Positions 1 through 8,246 of a stretch of 42,059 bases of DNA are shown here, one piece after another; position 1 is the stretch's first letter; every line of letters starts with the position of its first letter. The translations under genes and the position numbers were made by a program. The notes below the pieces were generated by a model. That model saw only the letters and a list, made by a program, of their open reading frames with translations. It was not told where the DNA came from and did no database searches. Location: the NCBI GenBank assembly GCA_964648365.1, contig CAZYLK010000031.1, forward strand, positions 1-42,059, read 5' to 3'. Origin of the DNA: SURF-32 sp964648365 (GTDB lineage: Bacteria; Planctomycetota; Phycisphaerae; UBA1845).

Positions 1-133
1 GCGCAGCCGTGCTCGGGTGGTTCACCCCCCTGCTGTTCCGAGCGCGACATCCGGAGCCATGGCCATAGCGACCATGATCGCCGCAACGCGCCGCGGCGGC
101 GACTTGACGTGGACAAAATCCTGTGTAAGAGCC

Positions 134-162
134 TTGACACGTGCTCGCAACCGGGGTATACT
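134..162 (+). promoter_or_regulatory. Strong sigma70-type promoter
   Basis: A perfect -35 box TTGACA (134-139) is followed after exactly 17 bp by TATACT (157-162), which matches the -10 consensus at five of six positions. Such a match is rare in this GC-rich sequence. The expected transcription start is near 169, giving a leader of about 210 nt before the ATPase gene at 380. A weaker second -35-like box, TTGACG, lies at 104-109. The promoter is inferred from sequence only. Confidence 0.6.
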
Positions 163-379
163 CTGGATTGCAAGGTCGGTCGTGCCGGGGCTTCATGTCA
201 CGGCGAAGACGAATTCGGCTGCCATCCTGAGCAGATAGCTCGTCCTGATCCCCCTTGCTGAAAAGAATGAGACGCGGCGCGGCGTTGCGTCGTTCTTCCT
301 GTGTTCCGAAGGCAGCGCCCTTCGGACAGCAGTTGACCTTTTGCTCGGCTTCAAGTCGTGCACACGAAAGGAGTTGCAG
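163..379 (+). promoter_or_regulatory. Long untranslated leader with hairpins
   Basis: About 210 nt separate the promoter from the ATPase start codon, and no convincing gene fits inside. The leader contains an exact 7-bp hairpin, CCGAAGG (306-312) with CCTTCGG (319-325). There is also an imperfect inverted repeat at about 264-300 (AAGAATGAGACGC against GCGTCGTTCTT). It ends in a good ribosome binding site, GAAAGGAG at 366-373. No known riboswitch class was recognised, so a regulatory role is only a possibility. Confidence 0.3.
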
Positions 380-2050
380 ATGCAGTCGGAATTCAGCATC
401 GTTCGACAGGATCGGTTCATCCAAGCAACCCGCGACAGTGGGTACAAAGGGACCGAGAGCGCGCTCTCCGAGTTGATCGACAACTCGATTCAGGCGGGAG
501 CGACTCGAGTTGCGATCCGCATGATCGCCGTGGAGGAGGAGTATTGCGGGCGTGGCAAGCCGCCACAGCCGCGAGTCGTGGAGGTGGCGATCGCGGACAA
601 CGGACGCGGCATGGATGCGGTCTTACTGCGACGCGCGTTGCGGTTCGGTGATACCAGCCGCTTCAACGATCGAAGTGGCATGGGACGATTCGGGATGGGG
701 CTTCCCAACGCGAGCGTGAGCCAATGCAAGCGCGTCGAAGTGTATTCTTGGCAGAACAGGCAGGCCCCGCTTTGGACCTATGTCGACGTCGAGGAAGTCG
801 CCGATGCCAAAATGAGCGAAGTTCCGGAAGCTGTACAGTCGCCGATTCCCGCTCTGTTTGCGGACCTCGCCAAGGAAAACAGGGGAACGATCGTCGTTTG
901 GCAGAAGTGCGATCGTCTGGACCACGATCGGAAGCTCGATACTCTGGAACGTTCACTGCGACACAGCCTCGGCAGAATCTTCAGATACTTCCTAGTCGAG
1001 GGCCGCGAAATCACCATCAACGACAGGAAGATCGAGCCATTCGATCCACTGTACCTGATGCCTCAGGCGCGGCTGCCGGGCGACCTTCTCGCCTCACAGC
1101 ATGGCGACGCATTGAAATTCAGCGTCCCGATTCCGTATAGCCCGGACCAGCAAAGTGTAGTCGAGGTGGTCCTGAGCATGCTGCCAGATGAGTGGCAGAC
1201 CAACAAGAACAAGAAAGACCTTCAACGGCGTCATGTGGACACGACGTCCGGGTTCAGCATTGTGCGCGCCCGGCGCGAGATCGACTTGATCAAGAGTCCT
1301 TATCACGCGAAGCACTGGACAGACACGTGGTATCGCGCCGAAATACGATTTGACCCGGAGCTGGATGAACTGTTTGGCGTCGCGAACACCAAGCAGCACG
1401 CCTCCATCAAACGGGGATCGGTGATCTTCGAAAAGCTCCGTGAGGCGGTTACGGCGAATATTGCGACGCTGAAGGATATGATCGTCGCTCGCGGAAGGAA
1501 GGCCCACGTACCGAGAACGGTGCGAGCAGAGGAAGCTGTTCAGAGAGTGCTCCCTCGTCTCAAGCCGATAGAGGGACTCGCGAACAAGTCAGACTCGGAG
1601 ACTGCGGCCGAAATCCAGGCGTTCGTCGGGCAAACTGGGCTCGACAAATCGACAGAAGACCGAGAGCGACTTCAGGAGCGGCTGTCGATGTACACGGTGC
1701 TCATCGAGTACGAACAGTTGCCCGGCGCGCCGTTTTATCGCAGCAAGGTCGTGGGGCGATCAATCGTTGTACTGCTCAATACAGCGCACCGTTTTTACGA
1801 GCGGGTCTACCGTCGGATCGAGGAAGAGTCACCGCTCGGCAAGACCGGCGTTGACCTGCTCCTCATGGCGCTCGGTCGAAGCGAGGCCTTGGGCGGCGAC
1901 GATAGCCGCATCTGGTACGATGACCAACGGCAAGAGTGGAGTCAGCACCTCAAGGCATTCGTCGAACAATTGGACGAACCGGAACCGACGCCGCCCGCCA
2001 GCGCCGAGATGAACGGTGACCTGGAGGTCGCTCCTGAAGGGTTGGTCTAA
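380..2050 (+). CDS. MORC/MutL-like GHKL ATPase
   Basis: This 556-aa protein has a GHKL (HSP90/MutL/histidine-kinase) ATP-binding domain at its N terminus. The N box is ELIDNS at residues 31-36, with the catalytic Glu31 and Mg-binding Asn35. The G1 box is DNGRGM at 73-78, and a glycine-rich lid GMGRFGMGL lies at 100-108. The remaining ~350 residues match no family I recognise. An earlier in-frame TTG exists at 341, but the ATG at 380 has the SD sequence GAAAGGAG six bases upstream, so I chose it. Bacterial GHKL ATPases of this type (HATPase_c_3, related to eukaryotic MORC) are known from restriction-modification and other conflict loci. No nuclease or methylase is visible here, but the window begins just upstream. 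By eye its codons are less GC-extreme than its neighbours', which fits horizontal acquisition. The ATPase fold is certain; the biological role is not. Confidence 0.85.
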   Translation: MQSEFSIVRQDRFIQATRDSGYKGTESALSELIDNSIQAGATRVAIRMIAVEEEYCGRGKPPQPRVVEVAIADNGRGMDAVLLRRALRFGDTSRFNDRSGMGRFGMGLPNASVSQCKRVEVYSWQNRQAPLWTYVDVEEVADAKMSEVPEAVQSPIPALFADLAKENRGTIVVWQKCDRLDHDRKLDTLERSLRHSLGRIFRYFLVEGREITINDRKIEPFDPLYLMPQARLPGDLLASQHGDALKFSVPIPYSPDQQSVVEVVLSMLPDEWQTNKNKKDLQRRHVDTTSGFSIVRARREIDLIKSPYHAKHWTDTWYRAEIRFDPELDELFGVANTKQHASIKRGSVIFEKLREAVTANIATLKDMIVARGRKAHVPRTVRAEEAVQRVLPRLKPIEGLANKSDSETAAEIQAFVGQTGLDKSTEDRERLQERLSMYTVLIEYEQLPGAPFYRSKVVGRSIVVLLNTAHRFYERVYRRIEEESPLGKTGVDLLLMALGRSEALGGDDSRIWYDDQRQEWSQHLKAFVEQLDEPEPTPPASAEMNGDLEVAPEGLV

Positions 2051-2078
2051 CGGGCTTGTGAGACTGGACTAAACTAAA

Positions 2079-2110
2079 CTGGCGGCGCGGGATGTGTCTC
2101 GCGCCGCCAG
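2079..2110 (+). other. Intergenic 11-bp perfect hairpin
   Basis: CTGGCGGCGCG (2079-2089) and CGCGCCGCCAG (2100-2110) are exact inverted repeats around a 10-nt loop. The element lies in the 78-bp gap between the ATPase and the small downstream gene. No T tract follows, so it is more likely an RNA stabiliser, a partial attenuator or a protein-binding palindrome than a standard terminator. Confidence 0.6.
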
Positions 2111-2128
2111 TGGACCGGCGAGCCGTCA

Positions 2129-2356
2129 ATGAACACACGGGACTTTAGCCGCGCGGAGAGGGAGGCGCTCCGAGAGCTCTATTCGAACGCAGAGCGCACC
2201 GTCGATGATCTTCCCTACACTCACGAGTTTGAGGCCATCTACAGTGAATTCGTCAGACGCACAGGCCGGATCGGAGCAACCCGGCATGATGTATGGCGGC
2301 TGCTGACTTCACTTCGGAAGCGCGCTGATCTCCCAAGAAAGCGGAACCGGTCGTAG
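2129..2356 (+). CDS. Small unknown protein downstream of MORC-like ATPase
   Basis: This predicted 75-aa protein is charged and mostly helical in character, with many Arg and Glu residues (for example SRAEREALRELYSN near the N terminus). It has no signal peptide, membrane segment or cysteine motif. I do not recognise the family. It lies 78 bp after the ATPase stop on the same strand, with a stable hairpin between, so the two may be co-transcribed from the promoter at 134. The SD is weak (GGCGAG about 2117-2122). Its moderate codon bias resembles the ATPase gene rather than the genes that follow. The basic C-terminal region (LRKRADLPRKRNRS) could bind nucleic acid, but this is inference. Confidence 0.55.
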   Translation: MNTRDFSRAEREALRELYSNAERTVDDLPYTHEFEAIYSEFVRRTGRIGATRHDVWRLLTSLRKRADLPRKRNRS

Positions 2357-2438
2357 GCGCGCCGCGTCACCAAGGAACGGGGTCTTCGCCGTTGAGTCGG
2401 CATTCGCCCAGTTCGCCATCGATAATCGGCGCCATTCC

Positions 2439-2816
2439 CTACCCACCCTCCGGCGGCTTCGGCTCCGCCCGTTCGACGATGATGCTCAGCGCCACCATCC
2501 GCTTCTGATCGCCGCTGGATTCCAGCCGCACCTCGCCCTTGACCAGCTCGCCTTCGCGAATGTCCGCCAGCGTCGCCAGCACGCCGTTGATGCGGATTTC
2601 CGTCTCGTCCGTGACGACGCCGGTGGCGGTGATGTCCTTTTCGTATTTTTCGCTGTAATAGCTGACGGTGATTTCGCCGCGATTGGGCTTGACGCTCACG
2701 GTGCGGCCCTCGAGCGGCACGATCTTGGGCGGCTCCTGCTTCTGGCGGCATCCGCCCCCCCCCACAAGCGCCGCGGCCATGCACCCCGCGATCCATGTGA
2801 ATCTGTTCGATCTCAT
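2439..2816 (-). CDS. Small predicted lipoprotein
   Basis: This 125-aa protein has a basic N terminus, a hydrophobic stretch and a cysteine at residue 23 (LVGGGGC), followed by a charged, Pro-containing linker. A better lipobox by sequence, IAGC, ends at Cys12, but that leaves a very short signal, so Cys23 is the likelier lipidated residue. The mature part is predicted to be a small beta-rich domain (residues ~35-115) with alternating hydrophobic strands such as GEITVSYYSEKYEK and GELVKGEVRLES. No named family is recognised. The start has GGAG nine bases upstream. It probably sits on the periplasmic face of a membrane. Confidence 0.65.
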   Translation of the reverse strand: MRSNRFTWIAGCMAAALVGGGGCRQKQEPPKIVPLEGRTVSVKPNRGEITVSYYSEKYEKDITATGVVTDETEIRINGVLATLADIREGELVKGEVRLESSGDQKRMVALSIIVERAEPKPPEGG

Positions 2817-2899
2817 TCGTTCGTCTCCAGCCGCGGACGGCCCACTGCCGGCCTGTTGAAAAGGGCATCGCCGCGCGGCGTGGCGGCCAAGGTCGAATC

Positions 2900-2960
2900 A
2901 CGGGCTGGAAGCCCGTGCCACGCAGGACGCCCGTGCCACGCAGGACACCCGTGCCGCACG
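2900..2960. repeat. Palindromic and 18-bp tandem repeat, GCCAC type
   Basis: ACGGGCT-GGA-AGCCCGT (2900-2916) is a perfect 7-bp palindrome followed by GCCAC. The 18-bp unit GCCCGTGCCACGCAGGAC then occurs at 2911-2928 and 2929-2946, with a degenerate third copy. The plan (palindrome, short GA-rich loop, then GCCAC) is shared with the larger arrays at 22156 and 35911, although the palindrome sequence differs. Confidence 0.6.
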
Positions 2961-3181
2961 AACCACGCATGCGACTTACGCCGCCGTGCCACTCCAGCCG
3001 CGCATGCGACTGAGGCCGCCGTGTCACACAGGCCGCTCAAGGCACACCCGCGCATCACACGCTTACAGGTAACACATGGCGCACGCGGCCGCAACGCGCT
3101 TGACCCGGCCGATGACGCGCTCGTACGCTTGGTCTGCGCGCGCCCGCTGAGCGGGTCCGCGTGCAAGACAAGGAGACGAAG

Positions 3182-4084
3182 ATGGGCGACACACGCATCG
3201 GATGGATCGGAGCGGGAATCATGGGCGTGCCCATGGCGAGCAATCTGCTCAAGGCCGGGCACACGCTGACGATCTACAACCGCACCCGCAAGCGAACTGC
3301 GCCGCTCGTCGAGCGCGGCGCGGCCGTGGCGGAAACGCCCGCCGACGCCGCCCGCGACGCCGACATCGTCATCTCGATCGTCAGCGACTCACCTGACGTG
3401 GAGGCGGTGTATCTCGGCGAGCATGGCGTCTGCGACGGATTGCGCCCCGGCACGCTCTGCATCGACATGTCCACCGTTTCGCCCCAGACCGCCCGCGACG
3501 TGGACGCGCGCATCCGAAGCCTGGGCGGCGCGTTCCTCGATGCGCCCGTGTCAGGCGGGAAGACCGGCGCTGAGGCCGGCACGCTCGCCATCATGGTCGG
3601 TGGCGACGCCGCGGACGTGGAGCGCGCGCGACCCGTTTTCGAGGCGATGGGCAAGCGCATCGTACACTGCGGCCCGGTCGGGTTCGGCCAGATGACCAAG
3701 CTCTGCAACCAGATCATCTGTGGCCTGAACCTGCTGGCGGTCAGCGAGGCCATCGCCTTCGCGAAGTCCAACGGCCTGGACCCGAAGGTCATGCTGCAAG
3801 CCGTCTCGGCAGGAGCGGCCGGCTCGTGGGCCGTGGACAACCTGGGCTCGCGCATGGTCTCGCGTGACTTCGCCCCCATGTTCATGATCGACTTGCAGCA
3901 AAAGGATCTGCGGATCGCCCTCAGCGCGGCCGGCGGCAGGCGTCTGCCTCTCCCGGGCACGGCGCTGGTCCATCAGCTTCTGGGCGCCAACCAGGCACAC
4001 GGCGAGGGCCGCGAAGGCACGCAGGCGCTGGTCAAGACGCTCGAACGGCTTGGTAATGTCGGCGAGGGCGACCCGACCCGCTGA
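3182..4084 (+). CDS. 3-hydroxyisobutyrate dehydrogenase family oxidoreductase
   Basis: This 300-aa NAD(P)-dependent beta-hydroxyacid dehydrogenase should reversibly oxidise a 3-hydroxy acid such as 3-hydroxyisobutyrate or tartronate semialdehyde/glycerate. The N-terminal Rossmann motif is GAGIMG at residues 10-15. NRT at 33-35, after the second strand, favours NADP over NAD. The substrate-binding signature is DAPVSGGKTGAEAGTLAIMVGG at about 120-141 (given as position only beyond its core DAPVSGG), and the catalytic lysine is K173 in GQMTKLCNQ. The length is normal for the family. AAGGAG at 3170-3175 sets the start at ATG 3182 rather than the upstream GTG at 3161. It is a single-gene unit ended by the terminator at 4153. 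The exact substrate cannot be read from sequence. Confidence 0.9.
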   Translation: MGDTRIGWIGAGIMGVPMASNLLKAGHTLTIYNRTRKRTAPLVERGAAVAETPADAARDADIVISIVSDSPDVEAVYLGEHGVCDGLRPGTLCIDMSTVSPQTARDVDARIRSLGGAFLDAPVSGGKTGAEAGTLAIMVGGDAADVERARPVFEAMGKRIVHCGPVGFGQMTKLCNQIICGLNLLAVSEAIAFAKSNGLDPKVMLQAVSAGAAGSWAVDNLGSRMVSRDFAPMFMIDLQQKDLRIALSAAGGRRLPLPGTALVHQLLGANQAHGEGREGTQALVKTLERLGNVGEGDPTR

Positions 4085-4152
4085 ATGAAGCGCCAGGGCT
4101 GTGAATCTGCTGTGAAATGCGCCGCAACCTGTCGCGGCCGCGTCACCTACGC

Positions 4153-4205
4153 AAAACACCCGGTTCGCAACCCCCGATGGGGGCGCGAGACCGGGTGCTT
4201 TTCTT
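4153..4205 (+). terminator. Rho-independent terminator
   Basis: CACCCGGTTCGC (4157-4168) pairs with GCGAGACCGGGTG (4185-4197), leaving one bulged base. Inside is a second stem, CCCCC-GAT-GGGGG (4171-4183). CTTTTCTT follows on the plus side and AAAA precedes the stem, so it could also work for minus-strand transcripts arriving from the TPR gene at 4538. It closes the dehydrogenase gene. Confidence 0.8.
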
Positions 4206-4537
4206 CCCCTCCCGAGTATGGCAGCGGTGCACAGGGCGCCGGCACAATTGGCTGCGATTGTGGCCGCCTTTGACGCCATCCCTGGCCTGGTCCCGAGGCC
4301 CCCCAAAGATCGGAGGGGGGCTCCGAGGCCGTTTCAACCGACGTGCCATCGTCGGCGTAGCGCGACTCTATCCCATCCCAACCGCCAAGTCAAAACAGAT
4401 TCTCCATGTTGACGCGCTGACGTCCGGAAACAATTACCTACAACTCGCAGAATCCGCGCGGACCACGCCCCGATGACCCCATCACCACGGCGGCGCGGGC
4501 CTGGTCCATTGCTCTCAAGTAACTACAGTGCAGGTGC
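4206..4537. other. Intergenic region between convergent genes
   Basis: No gene is supported here. The only structure seen is an inverted repeat at about 4295-4323 (GAGGCCCCCC against GGGGGGCTC, one bulge) without a T tract. The rest looks like ordinary spacer between the dehydrogenase and the convergent TPR gene. Confidence 0.4.
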
Positions 4538-7500
4538 TTACGGCAACAATGCCTTCGCGGGCGAGGTCGGATCGAGTTCCACGGCCTTCCGTGCCATCTC
4601 GGCGGCGACCTCTTCTAACCCAGCTTTATGCGCGGCGGCCGCTCCGTTGGCGAAATGGGAGGACTTGTGCGGCTCCAGTTGCGTCAGCATTCGGTACTCG
4701 CGCAGCGCCCCGGCCGTGTCGCCGAGTTGCATCTTGACCCGCGCGAGTTCCTCGTGCAGTTGCACCGAGAACGGATCGATCATCAGTGCCCGCTCGAACC
4801 AGTTGGCCGCGTCGGGCAAGGCGCCGCGGCGGACGTAGATGCGGGCCAGCCCGGAAAAGGTGTCCGGGTCGTGCTCATCGGTCTGGGCCAGTTCGAGCAG
4901 TTGGGGCAGGGCGGCGTCGTCGTTGCCGCGCTTCAGATAGATGCCCGCCAGCGCGGAGTAGCTGGCCGGGTCGTAGGGACAGACGCGCTGATGGTCGAGA
5001 AAGTGCCGCTCCGCGCGGTCCAGATCGCCGGCGTCCAGCGCGATCAGACCGAGAAACTTGTGAACGACCCAGTCCTCCGGCCTCCGATTCGCCAGCCGGC
5101 GGAGCAGCGGCTCCGCCTCACCGTCGATCTCGGCGCGCTCGTGCGAAGACCTCTCGCCCAAACGGACGTCAAACAAGACGCTGCACGCAACGGATAGCGC
5201 CTCAACGCTGTCTTCGTCCAGCGCCAGAACCTTTCGTGCCGTTCCCAGTGCCCGTTCATCGTTCCCGGCGTCCAGTTCGGCCCTTGCCAGGCGTGCGCCG
5301 GCATCGGCGTTTTCCGGCTCCTCCTGAAAGGCCTCCCGCAGCGGCTCGACAGCGTCGGGCGGGTTGAGCGAGAAGCCCCAGGACGCGACCTGCGCCCTGG
5401 CCCACGGCTCGAACTGCCGATCGAACTCGACGGGCTCGATACCCAGGAGTTCCTTGAAGACCTCGGCCTGAGTCTGACGCTCGCGGAATCGCTTGAGCAT
5501 CTGGTTGATGATGTCGTACCCCCATCGTTCGATGAGGAACTCGCACATCCACTCGCTCTGGGCGTAGGCCACCTGGCGATCGTCGGGCCGGCGCGGGCGG
5601 GCGAAGCCCCAGTTGATTTCCTCCAGCGTGAACAGCTCGCCCCGTCGAACCCGTTCGGCCAGCATCCGCATCCAGTCGAACGTACGCGGATGATCCTCCT
5701 GCCACACCGCCAGCCCTTCGGTCAGCCAGTGCGGGATGCGATTCTCGGTGGCGGCCAGCGTGACGGTATGCGTGAACTCATGCTTGAGGACGGAGGCGAG
5801 GTTGTACGGCCCCAGATCGAGCGCCGGATGCCGGCGCGGCGAGTCCAGCGCGATCACGCGCCCGGTGCAGGCGCCGACGGTGTGGATCCACGGTTTGCCC
5901 GTGATGCGCACGCCGAACTGCTTGTGGGTCGGAAAAATCTCGATGATCGTCTTGTGCTCCAGGTCCATGTCGTAGTCGCCGGTGACCTGGGGATAGATGC
6001 TCTCGAGATAGGTGGCGACGTAGGCGCCAAGCCCGGGATCCAGCGTTTCGTCGAAGCGGACTTCGAAATGCTCCGTCTCGTGAGACTGAAACGCCTCCAG
6101 CGAGTCCAGCAGTTCAAGCGTGTTGTAGGTGCGCTCGTTGTAGGGGTCGAGCGCCCAGGCGCCGTCGAGCGCCGCGCGGGCCTTTTCCTCCAGGCCCCAC
6201 TGCATGTACATCATGCCGAGTTCGGTGCGCGCGTTGGCGTCAGTCGGGTCGAACTCGATGGCCTTCTCGTAGTGCCGCTCGGACGCTTCGTACTGACGGA
6301 TGCCGCCGGTGGCGTCGCCCAGCAGGCGATAGAGCATCGCACAGCGGGGGTTGAGCGCCTCGACGCGTCGCACGATGGAGTCAACGCCGGGCTGGTCGTA
6401 CTGGCACAGCCGCGCCGCGGCCTGGAGCGACAACGCCTCGATGTCGTTGGGATTGAGTTCCAGCGCTTTCTGCGCCTCGGCTACCGTTTCATCGTAGCGC
6501 CGCTCCTGAAGCCGGCAATGGGCAAGGAGGTTGTGCGCCGGCGCGAAGTTCGGGTTGATGCCCAGCGCCGTGGCCACCTTCCGCTCGACGTCTTCGAAGT
6601 CCCAGCGGTCCAGCGCGACGGCGCCCAGCCCGACGTACGCCTGCGGCAGATTCTCGTTGATACGCAGCGCGGCGGCGTAGTCGGAGACGCTGCCGTCCTC
6701 CTCGTCGTCGTTGTACTTGGCGCGCAGCAGATCGGCGGCGGCGACGCGGGCAGGCCACCAGGTGCGATCCACGCGCTCGTAGGCGTTCTGGAGCAGCTCC
6801 ACGAGGACGTAGCGGGTGCGCCGCTTGATGTCGGTGCGCGTGAGGATGGTGTAGCGATAGAACCCGTGCGCGGCGTCCGTGAGCCACTCGGCGTCCGACG
6901 GCAGTTCCGGCCGGTCGACCATCTGGCGATTGAACCACTCGTACGCCTCGATCGCCTCGTCGCGACGGCCGAGATACTCAAGCGTCTCCGCCAGCAGGCG
7001 GCGCGGCCCGGCGCTGCGCTTGTCGAGCGCGATGGCGGCGCGAGCGTGTTCGAGGACGCGATCGTAATCGCCGAATACCCGCTGCACGTCCGCAACGGCG
7101 GTGTGCCACGCGGCAGATTGCTCGCGCGCCGAGGGCAGCGCCAGCAGGCCGTCCAGGGCTTCGCGGTACTGCCCCTGCTGCAGCCGGCAGCGCGCCGCCC
7201 CGATTCCCGCTTCGATCCGGTCGGCATCCGAGCCGGCCTGGTCATGCAGCCGCGCAAACGCCGCCAAGGCATCGTCGTATCGCCCGACGAGCCACATCTG
7301 ACGGGCACTCGATAGGGTGGCCGGCGGCTGAGGCGGCTCAGCCGGCGTGACTTCGTCGCCCACGCCGGCTGCGGGCGGTGCGGGGTCTGCTGTTTCGGCA
7401 GGCGGCGGTGGCGTGTACTGCGCCGGCGCTGCGGCCGTCGCCATCAGGACTGTGACGGCGACGAGCCAGGCCGCAGCAGCCGCAGCACGCTGCCGCCGAC

Positions 7501-7573
7501 GGGCCGGCGACGCGCACGCGCCGGTGTGCTCATCGCCTCCTGCACCCGACCCCGCGTGGTCTGTCCAACTCAT
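4538..7573 (-). CDS. TPR protein with gluzincin metalloprotease domain
   Basis: This 1011-aa protein carries tetratricopeptide repeats on both sides of a zinc peptidase domain. Residues ~30-52 form a hydrophobic signal or anchor, followed by a Pro-rich linker, so export is likely. TPR-like helices cover ~85-490. A peptidase-MA-like domain spans ~500-730, with the HEFTH zinc motif at 598-602 and the third ligand Glu619 in WLTEGLAVWQE, the gluzincin arrangement. More TPRs follow (~745-1005), for example GNDDAALPQLLELAQ. Bacterial proteins of this plan are thought to act at the envelope, but substrates are unknown. The start is supported by GGAAGAG just upstream. It lies downstream of dnaA and a small coiled-coil gene on the same strand, though with gaps of 163 bp or more. 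All zinc ligands are intact, so it should be active. Confidence 0.88.
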   Translation of the reverse strand: MSWTDHAGSGAGGDEHTGACASPARRRQRAAAAAAWLVAVTVLMATAAAPAQYTPPPPAETADPAPPAAGVGDEVTPAEPPQPPATLSSARQMWLVGRYDDALAAFARLHDQAGSDADRIEAGIGAARCRLQQGQYREALDGLLALPSAREQSAAWHTAVADVQRVFGDYDRVLEHARAAIALDKRSAGPRRLLAETLEYLGRRDEAIEAYEWFNRQMVDRPELPSDAEWLTDAAHGFYRYTILTRTDIKRRTRYVLVELLQNAYERVDRTWWPARVAAADLLRAKYNDDEEDGSVSDYAAALRINENLPQAYVGLGAVALDRWDFEDVERKVATALGINPNFAPAHNLLAHCRLQERRYDETVAEAQKALELNPNDIEALSLQAAARLCQYDQPGVDSIVRRVEALNPRCAMLYRLLGDATGGIRQYEASERHYEKAIEFDPTDANARTELGMMYMQWGLEEKARAALDGAWALDPYNERTYNTLELLDSLEAFQSHETEHFEVRFDETLDPGLGAYVATYLESIYPQVTGDYDMDLEHKTIIEIFPTHKQFGVRITGKPWIHTVGACTGRVIALDSPRRHPALDLGPYNLASVLKHEFTHTVTLAATENRIPHWLTEGLAVWQEDHPRTFDWMRMLAERVRRGELFTLEEINWGFARPRRPDDRQVAYAQSEWMCEFLIERWGYDIINQMLKRFRERQTQAEVFKELLGIEPVEFDRQFEPWARAQVASWGFSLNPPDAVEPLREAFQEEPENADAGARLARAELDAGNDERALGTARKVLALDEDSVEALSVACSVLFDVRLGERSSHERAEIDGEAEPLLRRLANRRPEDWVVHKFLGLIALDAGDLDRAERHFLDHQRVCPYDPASYSALAGIYLKRGNDDAALPQLLELAQTDEHDPDTFSGLARIYVRRGALPDAANWFERALMIDPFSVQLHEELARVKMQLGDTAGALREYRMLTQLEPHKSSHFANGAAAAHKAGLEEVAAEMARKAVELDPTSPAKALLP

Positions 7574-7736
7574 GAGTCTCTTCCGGTGATCTGTAGCCGC
7601 TCATCGTCCGACCCAGGCCGGACGCCGTACTGTGTTACGGCCGCACGGTTCGACCGGCCAAGCCGGCGGGCCGCCCGCGCATTTGATCGCCGGATTATAG
7701 GGCCTCCGCAGACTCGAGCGCCCCTCGCACCCGCGC

Positions 7737-7913
7737 TTACCCCTTCTCCCGCAGCAGCAGCTTCAAGGACTCGTTCTCGCGGCGGGTCGCCTCGAGGTCG
7801 AACTGCAGATAGGTGATCGACAAACGCAGGTTGTCGATAAGTTCCGACATTTCTCCGATGATCTGCTCCAGTCGCGCCTGATGTTCGCGCGTGAGCAAGG
7901 GTGATTTTTGCAT
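7737..7913 (-). CDS. 58-aa coiled-coil protein
   Basis: The predicted product is 58 aa, almost entirely helical and heptad-patterned (ARLEQIIGEMSELIDNL, then TRRENESLKLLLREKG). It looks like a short leucine-zipper or FtsB/YabA-like coiled coil, but no family is recognised. The frame stays open further upstream, yet that extension is an Arg-rich run typical of random GC-rich sequence. ATG 7913 has GGAGGTGGAGAT a few bases upstream, so I chose it. It lies 333 bp downstream of dnaA on the same strand and may be co-transcribed with it. A role in regulating replication would be speculation. Confidence 0.6.
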   Translation of the reverse strand: MQKSPLLTREHQARLEQIIGEMSELIDNLRLSITYLQFDLEATRRENESLKLLLREKG

Positions 7914-8246
7914 TGGCGATCTCCACCTCCACCGCCGACGACGCAAGACGCGCCGCGCAGCGGTTCTTCGACACGACCACACGAGCCCCCGGGGCCGTTA
8001 TCCGGGCGGGGACACCGCGTCTGATTGGGTCTGATCCGCGCCCGTTCCCTAACCTGCTGGCCCTGATCTTCTCACTCTCTCAACCCCTCCTTGTAAGACT
8101 CCAAATATCGGTTGGTTTCCCGATGGCGCAACAGGCAAAATCCGAATCGCCGCCAAGCTCCGGCGTTGACGAAGTTTGCAGCGCCGACGACGGTACGGCG
8201 CGGGCCGCGGGCCGGGCGGTTCGCCGGCCGCGGACGCCACGCGCGC
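7914..8246. other. Intergenic region downstream of dnaA
   Basis: These 333 bp hold no convincing gene. On the minus strand an SD-like AAGGAGGGG occurs near 8084-8094, but every start after it runs into a stop within a few codons. No terminator with a T tract was found after dnaA. Confidence 0.35.

Noticed and set aside
3143..3155. Inverted repeat CCCGCT-G-AGCGGG as a terminator
   Set aside because: It has a one-base loop, no T tract and sits directly upstream of the dehydrogenase ribosome site, so it is probably chance in GC-rich sequence.
5690..7315. Long plus-strand open frame opposite the TPR/metalloprotease gene
   Set aside because: It is an antisense shadow caused by high GC in the third codon position. 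The minus-strand frame has clear TPR and HEFTH motifs while this one has none. The same holds for long frames at 8112-9728, 17893-19698, 20842-22143, 22383-23873 and 28730-31255.
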